Shown here piece by piece: positions 26,084-34,317 of a stretch of DNA of 52,089 nt (its first letter is position 1; each line of letters opens with the position of its first letter). This DNA is from CALBZG01 sp964486295 (GTDB taxonomy: Bacteria > Bacillota > Clostridia > Peptostreptococcales > Anaerovoracaceae). Under the pieces are notes generated by a model. It searched no databases, was not told the origin of the DNA, and was given only the letters and a program-made list of their open reading frames with translations. The position numbers and the translations under genes are program-made. The stretch is taken from assembly GCA_964486295.1 (NCBI GenBank), contig CAZAMF010000013.1, positions 1-52,089 on the forward strand. Reading direction: 5' to 3'.

Positions 26084-26122
26084 AGCAGGTTGCTTCTTTG
26101 GGGAGGCAGCCTGCTTTATTTT
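26084..26122 (+). terminator. Terminator of the ABC importer operon
   Basis: AGCAGGTTGC (26084-26093) pairs with GCAGCCTGCT (26106-26115) with one G-U pair, followed by TTATTTT. The convergent second activator gene ends just beyond. Confidence 0.8.
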
Positions 26123-26150
26123 ACTGGCGTTTTTAAGAACTGAAACGATG

Positions 26151-27668
26151 TTATTTTGTTTTAGTATACACAATCCCATATTGCTTGATTTTTCTGCTGA
26201 TCGTAGAGGCGTTCACGTTCAAAATTTCTCCGGCATCTCTCAAGTTGCTTGTGATGCTCAATACTTTTTCGATTTGCTGCTTTTCGAACTCTTCTACCGA
26301 TTTTGTCAAATCAAACGATTCGTTGCTTCCGGGCTGAGATATCCCTAAAATGCTTTTCAGTATATGATCAGGGATCTCCTCGGATCCTGAGAAACAGATC
26401 ACCAAATATTCGATGACGTTTTCCAATTCTCTGATATTGCCCGGCCATGCATAGAGCTGCATCATATTGATATTCTTTTTGCTAAGATGAATGGTTCTTT
26501 TGTGCTTCTTAGAATAATATTCTATAAAATAGGTGCTTAAATCCTCGATATCTTCAAGCCGTTCCCTTAATGGATCTATATGAATCGGGATGACGCTCAG
26601 ACGATAATATAAATCGCTCCGGAAACTCCCGTCTTTAATTTTCTGTTTCAAATCGGCATTCGTCAATGCAATGATTCGAATATCCAGCGGAATAGATTTC
26701 GTCCCGCCGACCCGTGTTATCTCTCTGCTCTGAATGGCCCGAAGCAATTTGGACTGCAAATCAAGCGGCATATCACCGATCTCATCCAATAGCAGGATCC
26801 CGCTGTTTGCCAGCTCAAAAAGCCCTTTTTTCCCTGTTGCATTTGCTCCGGAGAAGGCTCCTTTTTCATAGCCGAATAACTCGGACTCCAATAAAGTCGC
26901 AGGGATGGAGGCACAATTCACCTTAATATAAGGCTTTTGATTCCTGTAACTCATCCGATATATTTCGTCTGCAACGATTTCCTTCCCAACACCGGATTCA
27001 CCGGTGATCAATACGGTGGCATCCGTATTCGCTACCAGGCTGATGATATTCCAGATTTTTTGAGCGGATTCGCTGGAACCGATCATTCGTTTTGATAAGT
27101 CGTTGTTATCAGCATTTTGGAATATACGGATATCAGATTTAACATCAATTGCTTTCACTTCATCCAGGAATCTTTCATAATCCTCTTGCAATGCCTTCAA
27201 AGAGAGGATCGGTCTGCTGCTAACTACTACTTGCTTCAGATTATTTTTTTCGTCAATAATAGGCACACCAACAGCATATCCGACTTTAGGGGCGTCAGTA
27301 GCATAAGTAGTTGAAAGCCTGAAGGCTTTCTTTTTGGTCTTGATTACATCTAAAGAGGCTCCTCCGGTAAACAACTTGCCTTCAGCAACGATATCGCTGA
27401 CATAACGATCCAGGACCTGCTCCGGGTGTATCCCTGTGTTCCGCTCATAGGAAGGATTCACATATAAAACTTTGCCTTCTGCATCCGTGATAAAAACACT
27501 GTCATCAAGGTGGTCGACCACTTCTTTAAAGTCTATTCCCTTATCCAGGAACACTCCCAGATCATTTGCAATCTCTTCCAGAAATGATTTATACTGATCG
27601 TCTGTACCAACTGATAATTCCTTGTTAATTTTGCCGAGCACTTTGTTAATTGCTAGAACCTGGTCCAT
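26151..27668 (-). CDS. Sigma-54-dependent transcriptional activator (PAS-AAA+-Fis HTH)
   Basis: 505 residues. A PAS sensor domain (about 45-160, with DDSVFITDAEGKVLYVNPSYE) is followed by an AAA+ domain: Walker A GESGVGKE, sigma-54 loop GAFSGA (Thr of GAFTGA replaced by Ser), Walker B GILLLDEIGD, YRLSVIPIHIDPLRER. The C-terminal Fis-type HTH is LRDAGEILNVNASTISRKI. No receiver domain, so it probably senses a small ligand through PAS. It stands in the middle of four sigma-54 promoters with TTGCAACA-type sites and is divergent from the cyclase operon, so it is the likely regulator of that set. Thr to Ser in the loop is a tolerated but uncommon variant in this family. Confidence 0.92.
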   Translation of the reverse strand: MDQVLAINKVLGKINKELSVGTDDQYKSFLEEIANDLGVFLDKGIDFKEVVDHLDDSVFITDAEGKVLYVNPSYERNTGIHPEQVLDRYVSDIVAEGKLFTGGASLDVIKTKKKAFRLSTTYATDAPKVGYAVGVPIIDEKNNLKQVVVSSRPILSLKALQEDYERFLDEVKAIDVKSDIRIFQNADNNDLSKRMIGSSESAQKIWNIISLVANTDATVLITGESGVGKEIVADEIYRMSYRNQKPYIKVNCASIPATLLESELFGYEKGAFSGANATGKKGLFELANSGILLLDEIGDMPLDLQSKLLRAIQSREITRVGGTKSIPLDIRIIALTNADLKQKIKDGSFRSDLYYRLSVIPIHIDPLRERLEDIEDLSTYFIEYYSKKHKRTIHLSKKNINMMQLYAWPGNIRELENVIEYLVICFSGSEEIPDHILKSILGISQPGSNESFDLTKSVEEFEKQQIEKVLSITSNLRDAGEILNVNASTISRKIKQYGIVYTKTK

Positions 27669-27739
27669 TTGTTATCCTCTCGTATCTAATAATCGATTTA
27701 GAATTATATCATAGCATGTTCGATAATTCAAATTTGAAA

Positions 27740-27774
27740 TGCAGAATTGCAACAAGGGTGACCATCTGCAACGA
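27740..27774. promoter_or_regulatory. Activator sites of the TTGCAACA type before the cyclase operon
   Basis: TGCAGAATTGCAACA (27740-27754) and CTGCAACGA (27766-27774) lie between the activator gene and the cyclase operon, about 110-145 bp upstream of the latter's sigma-54 promoter. They could also serve autoregulation of the activator. Confidence 0.65.
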
Positions 27775-27885
27775 ATTTGGGTATGAATATAGTGCACAAT
27801 CAATCTAATCATCGAATACGAAGCGTAATATGTTAGAATTTGAATGATTATTTTTTTATTAATTTGAAGCAAAAATTCGTGCTTT

Positions 27886-27900
27886 TGGCGCGGTATTTGC
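27886..27900 (+). promoter_or_regulatory. Sigma-54 promoter of the cyclase operon
   Basis: TGGCGCGGTATTTGC: GG (27887-27888) and GC (27899-27900), 10 bases between, 70 bp upstream of the cyclase start. Confidence 0.85.
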
Positions 27901-27970
27901 TTAATTAAAAAGTAGAAAGATGTTCGGACATTCTTTAGCCTCGAACACTAAGAAGAAAAGGAGAAATACA

Positions 27971-28780
27971 ATGGGAAAACAAAAACTTGTAGATCTATCT
28001 CATCCTTTTGGACAAGGCGGACCATTATGGCCATCGGCAGATAGAGACTTCACAATCGAAAGAGTAAACTATATGCCAAGACATTATAGACTTCTTCAAA
28101 CTTTTAATAACTTTCATATGCATAACAGCACTCATGCTGATTCACCTTCGCATGTGATACCGGAAGCTCCTTATACACATGAACTGCCGCTTGAGAATTA
28201 TTATGGCGACGCGGTCATAGTAAGCATACCAAAGAAAAAATGGGAGCTGATCACCCCTGAAGACCTGGCCAACGCAACCCCGGAAATCAGAGAAGGGGAT
28301 ATTGTGATCATCAATACCGGAACACATAAGCGTTGGGGTGAAAACGATGACTACTTCATGTATAGCCCGGGCCTCAGTATTGCAGCTGCGCAATGGTTGG
28401 TTGACAAAAAGATCAAAGGAATGGGCATCGACTGTCAGGCCATAGATCATCCTTGCTACACTTATATGATCGATCATGGTCCTGGTCCATTTGTTCCAAG
28501 ATTAATAAAAGAATATACGGAAACCTTCGGGCATCCTCCAATTGAAGACTTCCCGGAATGGGAGCCGGTACACGATATGCTCCTCAGAAACAACATCATG
28601 GGATTTGAAAATGTGGGCGGCGATATCGAAATGGTAACAGGCAAAAGATGCACCATCGCCGCATTCCCGTTAAGATGGTGGAAAGGTGATGGATCCATCG
28701 TTCGAATGGTAGCATTTATTGATGAGGATGATGTGAATCCCGGGATTGAAAAGAGAGAGTATAAGTGGGGCGTTTATTAA
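27971..28780 (+). CDS. Cyclase-family metal-dependent hydrolase (kynurenine-formamidase-like)
   Basis: 269 residues; ATG 27971 follows AAAAGGAGAA. The family metal motif HxxTHxDxPxH is visible as HNSTHADSPSH near residue 47, and VDLSHPFGQGGPLWP opens the fold. Later, GDIVIINTGTH and the GIDCQAIDHP segment also match. PF04199 enzymes hydrolyse amides, lactams or cyclic esters with a divalent metal (arylformamidase, isatin hydrolase and relatives). As first gene of the operon with the dehydrogenase and CoA transferase it may open a ring or split an amide to free the 3-hydroxy acid. That role is inferred from context only. Confidence 0.85.
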   Translation: MGKQKLVDLSHPFGQGGPLWPSADRDFTIERVNYMPRHYRLLQTFNNFHMHNSTHADSPSHVIPEAPYTHELPLENYYGDAVIVSIPKKKWELITPEDLANATPEIREGDIVIINTGTHKRWGENDDYFMYSPGLSIAAAQWLVDKKIKGMGIDCQAIDHPCYTYMIDHGPGPFVPRLIKEYTETFGHPPIEDFPEWEPVHDMLLRNNIMGFENVGGDIEMVTGKRCTIAAFPLRWWKGDGSIVRMVAFIDEDDVNPGIEKREYKWGVY

Positions 28781-28805
28781 ACTTTAAAGGAATTAAGGGC
28801 TTATT

Positions 28806-29753
28806 ATGAAAAATGAGATAAACAATATTGCTATACTTGGTGCAGGCACGATGGGCGCAGGAATCGGCCAGCTTTTCGCCATGAAAGGCTTTCAGGTCAT
28901 GCTTGTTTATACCTGCGATTCAGATTACGAATCCAATCCACCGGAAAGAATTGAAAAGTCTTTGGAAATCCTGAAAGATAACCAGGTGATCACTGCAGAT
29001 GAAATTCCTTCCATTATGGAGCGGATCAGTGTGACTGATTCTCTGGAGGAAGCCGCCAAGTTTGCTGATATTGTTTTTGAATGTATTATCGAAGATCTGG
29101 CGGTCAAGCAAGACTATTTTTGCAAACTGGACGAATTATGCCCGACGGGAACCATACTGGCCTCAAACACCTCTGCGATCAGCATCACTGAAATTGCATC
29201 AAAAGCCATTCATAAAGAGCGCATCATTGGGACTCATTTCTGGAATCCGGCCTATTTAGTGCCATTGGTTGAAGTGATCAAAACGCAATTCGTTTCGGAG
29301 GATACCGTAAATAGGACTTTCGATCTGCTGACTCGGGCCGGAAAGAAGCCCGTACTGGTGAATAAGGATGTTCCGGGATTTTTAGCAAATCGCATGCAGC
29401 ATGCGCTCTTTCGTGAAGCGCTCTATATTATTGAGCAGGGGATTGCTGATCCAAAATCAGTGGATGATGCGATCAAATATGGATTCGGCATGAGAATGGG
29501 CATCATGGCGCCGGTTGCAATCATGGACATGGGAGGGCTGGACCTGACATATTCTATTCACAAATATTTATTCAAGTATTTAAACAACTCCGAAAACCCA
29601 TCCGAAATTTTACTTGAAAAATTGAAGCAAAATAAGCTTGGATTCAAAACCGGAGAAGGACTATTACCATGGTCTACCGAAGAGATCGATTACGAAAAAA
29701 GAAACTTGACCGAAAAACTGATAAAAGTTGCCAGAGCATTAGATCGTTTATAA
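28806..29753 (+). CDS. 3-hydroxyacyl-CoA-dehydrogenase-family enzyme, possibly acting on a free 3-hydroxy acid
   Basis: 315 residues. NAD-binding loop GAGTMGAGIGQ, SNTSAISITEIA, and the catalytic His/Glu segment GTHFWNPAYLVPLVEVI are present, then the C-terminal dimer domain (PGFLANRMQHALFREA). Butyrate-type enzymes are about 280 residues and usually read HFFNPxPVMKLVEV here. NPAYLVPLVEV is closer to lambda-crystallin/L-gulonate 3-dehydrogenase and carnitine dehydrogenase, which oxidise free 3-hydroxy acids. Because the cluster also has a BKACE, which uses free beta-keto acids, a non-CoA substrate is plausible. 25 bp after the cyclase, same operon. Confidence 0.85.
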   Translation: MKNEINNIAILGAGTMGAGIGQLFAMKGFQVMLVYTCDSDYESNPPERIEKSLEILKDNQVITADEIPSIMERISVTDSLEEAAKFADIVFECIIEDLAVKQDYFCKLDELCPTGTILASNTSAISITEIASKAIHKERIIGTHFWNPAYLVPLVEVIKTQFVSEDTVNRTFDLLTRAGKKPVLVNKDVPGFLANRMQHALFREALYIIEQGIADPKSVDDAIKYGFGMRMGIMAPVAIMDMGGLDLTYSIHKYLFKYLNNSENPSEILLEKLKQNKLGFKTGEGLLPWSTEEIDYEKRNLTEKLIKVARALDRL

Positions 29754-29788
29754 TAAATAAATGAATAATAGAGAATAAAGGTTTTTTT

Positions 29789-30469
29789 ATGAAGAATAAA
29801 ATTATGACTGCCCGCGAAGCAATTGCGGGCATTAATAATGGCGCAACAGTCATGGTGGGCGGATTTATGGCCTGCGGAACACCGGAGATTTTAATTGACG
29901 CTCTCGTAGAGAAGAATGCTAGAGAGCTTACAATCATTTGTAACGACGCAGGCGTACCGGGAAGGGGAGTTGGAAAACTTCTTTCAAACGGACAGATCAA
30001 AAGACTTATTGCTTCTCATGTTGGATTGAACCCTGAGGTGGCCAGGAGAATGAACACCGATATACCTGAGGACAAACTGGAGTGCATCCTTGTTCCACAA
30101 GGCACCCTGGCTGAAAGAATCAGAGCCGGAGGAGCGGGTTTGGGTGGCGTCCTCACCCCGACAGGAGTTGGCACGATTATAGCCGAGGGTAAAGATCTCA
30201 TCAATATAGACGGAACAGATTACCTTCTTGAGAAACCTTTGAAAGCGGATTTCGCTCTGATCAGAGGCTCAGTAACCGATCAATTTGGCAATACCACATA
30301 TAATGGGGCTACCAGGACATTTAATCCAATGATGGCCACTGCGGCCAATTACGTTATTGTGGGGGCGTGCGATATCGTTGAAGTTGGAGCGATCGACCCG
30401 AACAACGTGGTGACATACGGGATCTTCGTGGATGCGATCGTAGGGGGTGAAAAGCCATGGCAGATATAA
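29789..30469 (+). CDS. 3-oxoacid CoA-transferase, subunit A
   Basis: 226 residues. The family I CoA-transferase alpha pattern is clear: GATVMVGGFMACGTPEILIDAL near the start, TPTGVGTIIAEG, and the later ADFALIRGSVTDQFGNT. Two-subunit enzymes of this type move CoA from acetyl-CoA, succinyl-CoA or butyryl-CoA to acetoacetate or similar acids. The end overlaps the subunit B start by 13 bases, showing coupled translation of the pair. In this operon it would activate the acetoacetate made by the beta-keto acid cleavage enzyme. Confidence 0.93.
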   Translation: MKNKIMTAREAIAGINNGATVMVGGFMACGTPEILIDALVEKNARELTIICNDAGVPGRGVGKLLSNGQIKRLIASHVGLNPEVARRMNTDIPEDKLECILVPQGTLAERIRAGGAGLGGVLTPTGVGTIIAEGKDLINIDGTDYLLEKPLKADFALIRGSVTDQFGNTTYNGATRTFNPMMATAANYVIVGACDIVEVGAIDPNNVVTYGIFVDAIVGGEKPWQI

Positions 30470-31107
30470 AGGAAACCATTGCGGCAAGGGTAGCAAAGGA
30501 ATTGAAAGACGGGGATGTCGTCAATCTTGGGATTGGCCTTCCTACCATGGTGGCAAATTATATTCCGGAAGGTATAGAGATCATTCTTCAATCCGAAAAC
30601 GGGATCATGGGAATGGGAGCAGCCGCCGAGCCGGGGCAGGAAGATGTTGACATTGTAAATGCAGGAGCGCAGTACGTAACAGTCAATCCCGGCGCCATGT
30701 TTTTTGATAGCGCTACATCCTTCGGAATCATTCGGGGCGGGCATGTAGACGCCACGATACTCGGCGCGTTAGAGGTGGATCAGCACGGAAATCTTTCGAA
30801 TTGGATCGTGCCCGGGAAGATGGTGCCCGGCATGGGTGGAGCGATGGATCTGGTAGTTGGTGCAAAAAAAGTCATTATTGCAATGAAGCATACGCAAAAC
30901 GGGATCCCAAAGATCCTGAAGGAATGCCGGCTCCCATACACAGCCGTCAAGGTCGTCGATATGATCATAACGGAAATGGGGGTTATGGAGGTCACCGAGG
31001 ATGGCATTGTACTAACTGAGATCAATCCGGAATTTACGATTGAGCAGATCCAAGGCGAAACAGAGGCTGCTTTGATCATTAGCTCGGATTTAAAGAACAT
31101 GGTGTAA
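30457..31107 (+). CDS. 3-oxoacid CoA-transferase, subunit B
   Basis: 216 residues. The catalytic glutamate that forms the CoA thioester is in QSENGIMGMG (E about residue 48), and the beta-subunit motifs VNLGIGLPTMVANYI, NPGAMFFDSATSFGIIRGG and GGAMDLVVGAK are complete. It pairs with subunit A; last gene of the sigma-54-driven operon. A hairpin follows. Acceptor and donor acids cannot be distinguished from sequence, though acetoacetate fits the neighbours. Confidence 0.93.
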   Translation: MADIKETIAARVAKELKDGDVVNLGIGLPTMVANYIPEGIEIILQSENGIMGMGAAAEPGQEDVDIVNAGAQYVTVNPGAMFFDSATSFGIIRGGHVDATILGALEVDQHGNLSNWIVPGKMVPGMGGAMDLVVGAKKVIIAMKHTQNGIPKILKECRLPYTAVKVVDMIITEMGVMEVTEDGIVLTEINPEFTIEQIQGETEAALIISSDLKNMV

Positions 31108-31132
31108 TGGTTTAATTGGAAATGTTTATAAC

Positions 31133-31170
31133 AGAATCGGCATAGAACAACTGCGCCGATTCTTACTATA
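31133..31170 (+). terminator. Hairpin after the CoA-transferase operon
   Basis: AGAATCGGC (31133-31141) pairs with GCCGATTCT (31155-31163), followed by an AT-rich but not T-only stretch. Probable operon terminator, weaker than the others. Confidence 0.55.
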
Positions 31171-31273
31171 TTTGGCTATGACAAAAACAAGTTGAGTATA
31201 TAGGTGCTAGTTAGGATAGTCAGGGTATAATAGAAATAAACAGAAAGTCCAGAAGATGAAAGAAGGTTGACCG

Positions 31274-31701
31274 ATGGAGAAAACAGAACAATTCAATTCA
31301 GGAAACCCTGGGAGTTTATAGCGGTAACGGATCGGGATGTTCTACAGAAGCTTTCTAAAACCAGGGAGCATGGTTCACAACATATAGCGGGGGCGCCATT
31401 ATGCATTGTTGTCGCTGCAGATTCTGAAACCAGTGATGTCTGGGTGGAGGATGCTTCCATCGCCGCCATCATCATTCAACTGTCGGCTCATTCATTGAAA
31501 CTTGGTTCCTGTTGGATCCAAGCCAGAGAAAGATTTGCAACGGATCATATAAAAACCGGAGACATTGTCAAGTGCATTCTAAACATTCCGGAAAAATACG
31601 AAATCGAATGCCTCATAGCCATAGGCTATCGGGATGAGGAGAAAGAGCCTTATAAGGAAAGCGATCTTAAACTGGATAAACTGCATCTTGAACAGTGGTG
31701 A
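31274..31701 (+). pseudogene. Nitroreductase-family remnant with N-terminal deletion and frameshift (copy 2)
   Basis: The upstream bases (GAAAGAAGGTTGACCGATGGAGAAAACAGAACAATTCAA in three parts) match copy 1 near 0.5 kb. About 110 bp coding for the FMN-arginine motif is then missing and the frame shifts: ATG 31274 gives only 15 codons before TAG. The rest of the gene is open in another frame (a TTG at 31267 could start it) and encodes the same C-terminal half as copy 1, including Trp in RKPWEF where copy 1 has TGA. Without RRSIRKY it should not bind FMN normally. Both copies are therefore damaged, in different ways. Confidence 0.85.
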
Positions 31702-31746
31702 GAACGGCCAGCGGTATCAAATAAGAGGTATGTATACAAAAAGCAA

Positions 31747-31790
31747 GGCCGAGAGGCATTAAACTTGCCCTCGGCCATCAGTCATTTCTT
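31747..31790 (+). terminator. Terminator-like hairpin related to the one at 2534-2580
   Basis: GGCCGAG-A-GGC (31747-31757) pairs with GCCCTCGGCC (31767-31776) with one bulge. Flanks AAGCAAGG and TTGTTATTTTGC resemble those of the hairpin near 2.55 kb. It follows nitroreductase copy 2 by about 45 bp and sits at the 3' end of lon. Confidence 0.6.
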
Positions 31791-31791
31791 G

Positions 31792-34200
31792 TTATTTTGC
31801 ATCACTTTTAGAGTTTACAAAGATTCCGGGATACTCGCCGGATATCATCTCAGGAAGTACTTGATATATCCTAGGTAAGGAAATGCCCAATGTTTCTTTC
31901 AGTACATCTTCGACCGTCTCTACGGGAATGATTATAAGCTGCTTCATCACTTCTTCCGGCACGTCATTCAGATCAGCGACGTTGTCCTTTGGAATCAATA
32001 CCTTGGTGATGCCCGCTCTTTGTGCTCCTAATAATTTTTCCTTTAGACCTCCAATTGGCAATACAGCACCCCTTAAGGTTATTTCCCCTGTCATTGCGAT
32101 CTTTGAGTCAATCTTAAACCCTGTAATCAAGGAGGCAAGGGCGGTAAATAACGCAATACCTGCGGATGGACCATCCTTCGGGACCGAACCCGATGGTACA
32201 TGAATGTGTAAATCTCTTTCCTTAAAATTGATCGAATTCACAGGCAATCTTGATTTTAATAAGCTTAGGGATATTTTGGCTGATTCTTTCATCACATCAC
32301 CAAGTTGGCCTGTCAGAACTACTTCTCCGCTACCCGGCATATCCGTTGCCTCAATGAAAAGGATCTCCCCTCCAACGGGCGTCCAGGCGAGTCCGGTTAC
32401 AACTCCTGGCGGATTATCCAGCTGTGCTTTATCATGTCTCGAAACCTGCCTCCCAAGGAGTTCCTCCAGCTGTTCTATTTTAACTGTATATGGCAACTCT
32501 ATTTTCTTTGATACGATTTTCTCGGAGGTTACTCTGGCAAGGCTGGCCAGTTGTTTTTTCAATCCTCTGACTCCCGCTTCTGAGGTATATTCACTGATTA
32601 TTTTCTGTAACACATCATCTTCAATAACGAGTTGTTCCGGTTTCAGCCCATGCTCCTCCAAAATCGCAGGAACCAAATGATTCTTTCCAATATGGAATTT
32701 TTCATTGATCGTATAGCTGGAGATCTGGATGACTTCCATTCTATCCAATAATGGTGCCGGAATACTTTCTATTGAATTCGCAGTAGCAATAAAGAAAACA
32801 TCGGACAAGTCATAAGGCAAATCCAAGTAATGATCCGTAAAGCTATTGTTTTGTTCCGGATCGAGCACTTCTAACAGAGCGCTGGCCGGATCCCCACTGT
32901 AACCGCCGGTCATCAATTTATCCACTTCATCCAAGACCATGACCGGATTGCTTTCCCCTGCCTTTTTGATGCTTTGAATAATTCGCCCCGGCATAGCTCC
33001 GACATAAGTCCTGCGGTGTCCTCTGATCTCTGCTTCATCTCTAATCCCGCCTAAACTTAATCGGATATATTTTCTATCAAGCGCTTCTGCAATACTTTTA
33101 CCCAAACTGGTCTTTCCTGTTCCGGGAGGCCCAACAAGCAGCAGAATGGAACCCTTTTTGTCTTTTTTCAGCTGCATGACCGCTAGATGCTGAATGATTC
33201 GATCCTTGACCTTATCCAGCCCATAGTGTTGCTCATCTAAAATCCGTCTTGCTTCCGCTAAATTGATCGGTTTAGCTTCGATTTTTTTCCAAGGCAGTTG
33301 AACCAGGAGGTCTAAGTAATTGCGTATGACATTATACTCGGGGCTGTTAGGCCCTTGTGCCTCTAACTTATCTAATTCTTCAAGCGCAACATTCTTGATA
33401 TCGATCGGCATCTGTGCTTCTTCGATTTTAATTAAATAATCTTTATCCTTTTTCGAACCTTCTTCGTTCCCCTCGTTTAATTCCGCTTGAATGGCTTTTA
33501 ATTGTTCCCTGAGTACAGCCTCCCTATAATGTTTGTTTGATTTTTCGGAGAATTTTTCTGCCATCTGGATCTGCAGTTCAATGGATTCCTTTTGCTTCAG
33601 CATGTGGTCCATAAAACGTAAGCCCCTCTCCCTCAAGGACTGTGTTTCAAGCAATTCATACTTTTCTTCGTTTGATAACGGCATGAATTGCGACAGATAC
33701 ACAATGAGTGAATTTAAGTCCTTAAACTCATCAATGACCCTGCTGTATTGCTCTCCGTCTGAGAATTTTTTGCTTATTTCGTTCACTACCTTTTTAAAGT
33801 ATCCCAGCATATCTTCCTGGTTTTTTTCATTCATATCCATATCATCAGGGCAGGTAGAATATTCAGCAAGGATAAAATCATTATCGATGATTTTAAGTGA
33901 TTTCGTCTCAACTCTGTCTAAAGCTTTGATCGTTAGATGGTAACTCTTTTCTGTTTTCTCCACTTCGTCGACTTTAAAGGATACACCGATCCTGTAAAAA
34001 TCTTCTTCTTTTAATATTTTTTGACGGAAGTTTTGCTTCAACGGCAATGCAATATTTGCGGCACCGCCCTTTTCTAAATAGCTAAGCTGTTTCTCACTAA
34101 GCTTGGTTACCCTAATCATAGTCATTACACCTGGCAGTAATACTGTATTGGATATTGGAATAACCAACCCTTCTCTATTGTTTACATCAAAATTCTGCAT
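31792..34200 (-). CDS. lon: ATP-dependent protease Lon
   Basis: 802 residues from the ATG at 34200, chosen for AAAGGATG upstream; an ATG 21 bases earlier is possible. N-terminal substrate domain (1-250, coiled stretch around 200-240), AAA+ domain with Walker A GPPGTGKT (357-364) and Walker B VMVLDEVDKL, and a C-terminal protease domain with the Ser-Lys dyad S679 (DGPSAGIAL) and K720 (GGLKEKL). Lon degrades damaged and some regulatory proteins in the cytoplasm. The N-terminal domain departs from the usual LPVLPLRD...FP pattern (GLVIPISNTVLLPG). A TetR gene lies just upstream on the same strand, and a TetR-type operator copy stands directly before lon. Confidence 0.96.
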   Translation of the reverse strand: MQNFDVNNREGLVIPISNTVLLPGVMTMIRVTKLSEKQLSYLEKGGAANIALPLKQNFRQKILKEEDFYRIGVSFKVDEVEKTEKSYHLTIKALDRVETKSLKIIDNDFILAEYSTCPDDMDMNEKNQEDMLGYFKKVVNEISKKFSDGEQYSRVIDEFKDLNSLIVYLSQFMPLSNEEKYELLETQSLRERGLRFMDHMLKQKESIELQIQMAEKFSEKSNKHYREAVLREQLKAIQAELNEGNEEGSKKDKDYLIKIEEAQMPIDIKNVALEELDKLEAQGPNSPEYNVIRNYLDLLVQLPWKKIEAKPINLAEARRILDEQHYGLDKVKDRIIQHLAVMQLKKDKKGSILLLVGPPGTGKTSLGKSIAEALDRKYIRLSLGGIRDEAEIRGHRRTYVGAMPGRIIQSIKKAGESNPVMVLDEVDKLMTGGYSGDPASALLEVLDPEQNNSFTDHYLDLPYDLSDVFFIATANSIESIPAPLLDRMEVIQISSYTINEKFHIGKNHLVPAILEEHGLKPEQLVIEDDVLQKIISEYTSEAGVRGLKKQLASLARVTSEKIVSKKIELPYTVKIEQLEELLGRQVSRHDKAQLDNPPGVVTGLAWTPVGGEILFIEATDMPGSGEVVLTGQLGDVMKESAKISLSLLKSRLPVNSINFKERDLHIHVPSGSVPKDGPSAGIALFTALASLITGFKIDSKIAMTGEITLRGAVLPIGGLKEKLLGAQRAGITKVLIPKDNVADLNDVPEEVMKQLIIIPVETVEDVLKETLGISLPRIYQVLPEMISGEYPGIFVNSKSDAK

Positions 34201-34225
34201 GGGATCATCCTTTCTGAGCATTGAT

Positions 34226-34242
34226 AAATGAATGCTCGTTTA
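34226..34242. promoter_or_regulatory. TetR-type operator before lon
   Basis: AAATGAATGCTCGTTTA is nearly identical to AAATGAATGGTCGTTTA before the tetR gene (34908-34924, opposite orientation of reading) and is an imperfect palindrome of TRAAYG half-sites. Its place 26 bp before the lon start suggests repression of lon by the neighbouring TetR protein. Confidence 0.65.
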
Positions 34243-34260
34243 ATTAACGTTTTAATAATG

Positions 34261-34300
34261 GCGGGATCTCTTTGTAATGGATTTCACAAAATCATCCCGC
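34261..34300. repeat. Hairpin between tetR and lon
   Basis: GCGGGAT (34261-34267) pairs with ATCCCGC (34294-34300), with an inner TTTGT/ACAAA pair. It could weaken readthrough from tetR into lon; no clear T-run on the minus strand. Confidence 0.45.
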
Positions 34301-34317
34301 TTTAAGATTCTACTTTC

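Noticed and set aside
18970..31107. Lysine fermentation cluster (BKACE as Kce)
   Set aside because: No lysine 2,3-aminomutase, KamD/E, Kdd or Kal genes are present; the neighbours point to another substrate.
31225..31232. TATAAT before nitroreductase copy 2 as a working promoter
   Set aside because: No suitable -35 element at 16-18 bp was found and the gene behind it is broken; too weak to list as a feature.
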